In this document: one piece after another, positions 6,472 to 8,727 of the stretch
How positions within the stretch are numbered: the first letter of the stretch is position 1
How the letters are laid out: the number at the start of each line of letters is the position of its first letter
Origin: Crocinitomicaceae bacterium
GTDB taxonomy: Bacteria > Bacteroidota > Bacteroidia > Flavobacteriales_D > Sanyastnellaceae
NCBI GenBank assembly: GCA_020848015.1
Contig: JADLBA010000012.1
Span: forward strand, 1-8,727
DNA: 8,727 bases
Direction of reading: 5' to 3'
The notes under the pieces: generated by a model
Seen by the model: only the letters and a program-made list of their open reading frames with translations
The model's database searches: none
What the model was told of the DNA's origin: nothing
Program-made: the position numbers and the translations under genes

Positions 6472-8140
6472 GAAAAAGTTATTCTATACCCTTATTTTTC
6501 TTCAGCCACTGCTCTTTTTCGCTCAGGAAAAGCCCTATGGATACAACATGAGTGAGGAAGAGCTGAATAGAATAGGGATGATGGAACTGGAGCGTTACGA
6601 TATTGATAAACTGGTAGCAGAAGCGGAGGCAGATGATAAAATGGGATATATGGCAATGTTCGGAAAAATTCTCGATCAGCACGTTGATCCGACATCTGCG
6701 GGAACTTGGTCAGAGATAGAAGACGGCGGTCGCCTATGGCAACTGCGCTTCCGTACATTAGGTGCTAAAGCGGTCAGCGTATTCTTCGATCATTTTTTTC
6801 TTCCAGAGGGGGCCACTCTTTATATATACAGCGCAGATCGCGAATGGTTTGAAGGCCCTTATACATTTGAAGATAACAAAAGCCACGGCCGTTTCCGAAC
6901 AGCAGAGGTTTTTGGCGATGAAGCAATACTCGAGTACCGCGAGCCTGCGGGTGTTATAGGCTCGCCCCAATTGGGAATCAGAGGGTTTGGTTTATTTTAT
7001 CGTTTTATCAACGACCTGCGTCCGAGTCATATTGTACGCGGGGGATCAGATCCGTGCGAAGTGGATGTGAACTGTCCTGAAGGAAACACCTGGAGCCAGC
7101 AAAGAAATTCTGTGGTACATCTGGGATTAGTCGCCGATGGCGGGGTTGGCCTTTGTACAGGCACGATGGTAAACAATACCTCCTATAATTGTAAAAACTA
7201 TATTCTAACAGCGATGCACTGTACGCTGGGAATGTCAGCAAACGACCTGCTTGATACGCAAATCAGGTTCAACTATCAGCGGTCTGGTTGTGGTACCGGC
7301 AGCGCACCTACCACCCAGTCGCGAGTAGGAGCTTATCTCCGTGCAGACAGCAATGACAATGGAGGGCAATCAGGATCTGATTTTGCGCTTCTCGAAATGG
7401 AAGATGCCATTCCTACTAACTGGAATGTCTTCTATGCCGGCTGGAATGCGAGTACCTCTGTTCCCGCTTCCAGCGGAGGTATCAGGGTAGTAGGCATTCA
7501 TCATCCGAGCGGTGATGTGAAAAAAATATCTACCTCAAATTCAGTGACAAGTGCTACCTGGGGAGCCGCCAATAATCACTGGCGGGTGGTGTGGAAACAA
7601 ACGGTAACCAACTGGGGAGTGACCGAGCCGGGATCTTCAGGATCGCCGATCTTCGATATCAATCACCGGATTGTAGGCACACTGACCGGCGGGGGGTCTT
7701 TTTGTAATACTCCTACAGAGGCGGACTATTATGGAAAATTTGACAAGCACTGGAACGGCAATCCGAATCCTTCCAATGAAGACCTGCAGGACTGGCTGGA
7801 TGCGGCAGGCACAGGGCTTACGGCGATCAATGGTTCATTTAAGGGAAGTGGGGCAACTCCATGTCTTGCCACCGGGGTAGAGGAAACCCTGGCCTTTACT
7901 GATGTGCAACTTTATCCTTCGGTAGCTGACAATGAGGTGAATATTTTCTCCGATCGTTTCAATGAAATCAAAGAGGTGCGCATTTTTAGCAGCACCGGCC
8001 AGTTGATTGCTACACACAAACTTTTTGGAAGCTCTACTATACTGGATGTCTCTGCTTATTCCAACGGTTTTTACTTCGTTACTTTTATTCAGGAAAACGG
8101 AGGACATCTAACGAAAAAAATGACGGTGACACACCAGTAA
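6470..8140 (+). CDS. Secreted API/LysC-like serine endopeptidase with T9SS sorting domain
   Basis: A 556-residue preproprotease. Signal peptide 1-19 (cut after FFAQ); propeptide about 20-190; mature S1 domain from Gly191; C-terminal type IX sorting domain about 470-556, with LYPSVADNEVNIFS, then VRIFSSTGQLI, then SNGFYFVTF and a final KKMTV. Against Achromobacter protease I (API), the triad is His250 (LTAMHC), Asp304 (GSDFALLE) and Ser390 (PGSSGSP). All six API disulfide cysteines are matched: 196, 202, 229, 251, 274 and 412. If processing falls after Arg190, Cys196 becomes residue 6 of the mature enzyme, exactly as in API. Asp419 matches the S1 Asp225 that binds Lys/Arg. Trp364 matches Trp169, but API His210 is Thr406. 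Extra cysteines 241 and 465 could pair or be free. It is predicted to be exported by Sec and then the T9SS, and either released or surface-anchored. The upstream leader has no strong ribosome site. Confidence 0.93.
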   Translation: MKKLFYTLIFLQPLLFFAQEKPYGYNMSEEELNRIGMMELERYDIDKLVAEAEADDKMGYMAMFGKILDQHVDPTSAGTWSEIEDGGRLWQLRFRTLGAKAVSVFFDHFFLPEGATLYIYSADREWFEGPYTFEDNKSHGRFRTAEVFGDEAILEYREPAGVIGSPQLGIRGFGLFYRFINDLRPSHIVRGGSDPCEVDVNCPEGNTWSQQRNSVVHLGLVADGGVGLCTGTMVNNTSYNCKNYILTAMHCTLGMSANDLLDTQIRFNYQRSGCGTGSAPTTQSRVGAYLRADSNDNGGQSGSDFALLEMEDAIPTNWNVFYAGWNASTSVPASSGGIRVVGIHHPSGDVKKISTSNSVTSATWGAANNHWRVVWKQTVTNWGVTEPGSSGSPIFDINHRIVGTLTGGGSFCNTPTEADYYGKFDKHWNGNPNPSNEDLQDWLDAAGTGLTAINGSFKGSGATPCLATGVEETLAFTDVQLYPSVADNEVNIFSDRFNEIKEVRIFSSTGQLIATHKLFGSSTILDVSAYSNGFYFVTFIQENGGHLTKKMTVTHQ

Positions 8141-8155
8141 CCGTCTTTCTATTTT
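8122..8155 (+). terminator. Candidate intrinsic terminator overlapping the protease stop
   Basis: GACGGT (8122-8127) and ACCGTC (8140-8145) form a perfect six-pair stem around a 12-base loop. TTTCTATTTT follows directly. An A-run (8114-8120) before the stem can partly pair with these T bases. The TAA stop lies in the loop and stem. A working terminator here would separate the protease from the uracil-DNA glycosylase 19 bases downstream. Confidence 0.42.
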
Positions 8156-8164
8156 AACCCCATT

Positions 8165-8727
8165 ATGGTGGTTCGCATTGAAGAAAGCTGGAGACAGCAA
8201 CTCTCACCTGAATTTGAGCAGCCGTATTTTGTTTCGCTGACTGATTTTGTGAAAGATCAGTATGCGCGATTTCGCTGTCACCCTCCTGCACCACTGATAT
8301 TTTCTGCATTTGATCATTGTCCTTTTAATTTGGTAAAAGTGGTTATTCTGGGTCAAGATCCTTACCACGGACAGGGACAGGCCAACGGGCTTTGTTTTTC
8401 AGTGAACGATGGGGTACAACCACCGCCGTCATTGCAGAATATTTTCAAAGAGATTGCAGTGGACACCGGCACTCCCATACCTCCGAATGGAAACCTCGAA
8501 CGGTGGGCGGATCAGGGAGTGTTGTTGCTGAATGCCGTGCTTACAGTAAGAGAATCAGAGGCGGGATCGCACCAGAAGAAAGGGTGGGAGACTTTTACTG
8601 ATGCCGTGATCCGGCAGTTGAGCGATAAAAAGAAAGATCTGGTATTTATCCTGTGGGGAAATTACGCAAAAAAAAAGGGAGACTTCATTGATAAAAACAG
8701 GCACCTTGTGTTGCATTCTGCTCACCC
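8165..8727 (+). CDS. ung: Uracil-DNA glycosylase, family 1 (3' end outside window)
   Basis: A cytoplasmic base-excision-repair enzyme that removes uracil from DNA. 187 complete codons are present and the frame is open at the right edge; the family is usually about 220-230 residues, so roughly 35-40 are missing. Motifs in order: KVVILGQDPYHGQGQANGL (58-76) with the catalytic Asp65; LCFSV (76-80), where Phe stacks on uracil; PPSLQNIFKE (87-96); LLLNAVLTV (120-128) with the uracil-reading Asn; AGSHQKKGWETF (133-144); VFILWGNYAKKK (160-171); and HSAH (184-187), the start of the DNA-intercalating HPSPLS loop, with catalytic His187 as the last full codon. ATG 8165 is chosen because it gives the standard short N-terminus before SWRQQLSPEF. 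No strong ribosome site is seen upstream. Only 24 bases separate it from the protease, but a possible terminator lies between, so co-transcription is uncertain. All active-site residues in view are intact. Confidence 0.97.
   Translation, partial: MVVRIEESWRQQLSPEFEQPYFVSLTDFVKDQYARFRCHPPAPLIFSAFDHCPFNLVKVVILGQDPYHGQGQANGLCFSVNDGVQPPPSLQNIFKEIAVDTGTPIPPNGNLERWADQGVLLLNAVLTVRESEAGSHQKKGWETFTDAVIRQLSDKKKDLVFILWGNYAKKKGDFIDKNRHLVLHSAH

Noticed and set aside
6492..6758. Minus-strand frames of 67-88 codons opposite the protease 5' end
   Set aside because: They are antisense shadows of the signal peptide and propeptide. They could contain the operon's upstream promoter but show no coding features.
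8392..8601. Plus-strand frame of 69 codons at the right edge
   Set aside because: It is a frame-shifted reading of the uracil-DNA glycosylase, whose true frame has all family motifs.
1..8727. Insertion sequences, phage genes, defence systems, CRISPR, tRNA or rRNA
   Set aside because: No transposase, integrase, nuclease or toxin-like gene, repeat array or tRNA-like fold was seen on either strand.

Overview
The window looks like chromosomal DNA of a Bacteroidota bacterium, probably a free-living or gliding-type lineage. Four things point there: a secreted protease ending in a type IX secretion (Por) sorting domain, a GldH-like lipoprotein, a promoter of the TTTG / TAnnTTTG type, and mostly weak, A/T-rich ribosome binding sites. 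I cannot place it at genus level. No mobile element, CRISPR array, tRNA or rRNA is visible, and the content is mostly ordinary cell-envelope housekeeping with one well-defined secreted enzyme.

Layout. (1) 1-418, plus: the 3' part of a NarL/LuxR-type response regulator, cut by the window edge. (2) 419-532: a short gap between convergent genes with weak hairpins, a T7 run and two AGGAGG copies 22 bp apart. (3) 533-6366, minus: a tight gene run. In transcription order it holds a possible 62-codon membrane peptide, an LptF/LptG-type permease, two GT4 glycosyltransferases, a PhoD-type metallophosphatase and a GldH-like lipoprotein. Two junctions are 4-bp ATGA overlaps, and a third is also one if the longer GldH start is used; the remaining permease-to-phosphatase gap is 16 bp, so this is almost certainly one operon. 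(4) 6367-6469: a divergent promoter region. (5) 6470-8140, plus: a lysyl-endopeptidase-like (API/LysC-type) preproprotease with a T9SS sorting domain. (6) 8165-8727, plus: uracil-DNA glycosylase, cut by the right edge exactly at its catalytic His motif.

How the genes may work together. The minus-strand operon pairs cytoplasmic sugar transferases with an inner-membrane permease of the LPS-transport type, an exported phosphatase/phosphodiesterase and an envelope lipoprotein. That is consistent with making and exporting a surface glycolipid or polysaccharide, but the substrate is not visible. The divergent protease would leave the cell through the T9SS, the machinery to which Gld proteins are linked in this phylum. 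The most checkable observation is in the protease. All six API cysteines, the catalytic triad and the basic-residue S1 Asp are kept, but the API His210 position is Thr and the predicted propeptide junction ends in Arg. This suggests specificity shifted or broadened towards Arg.
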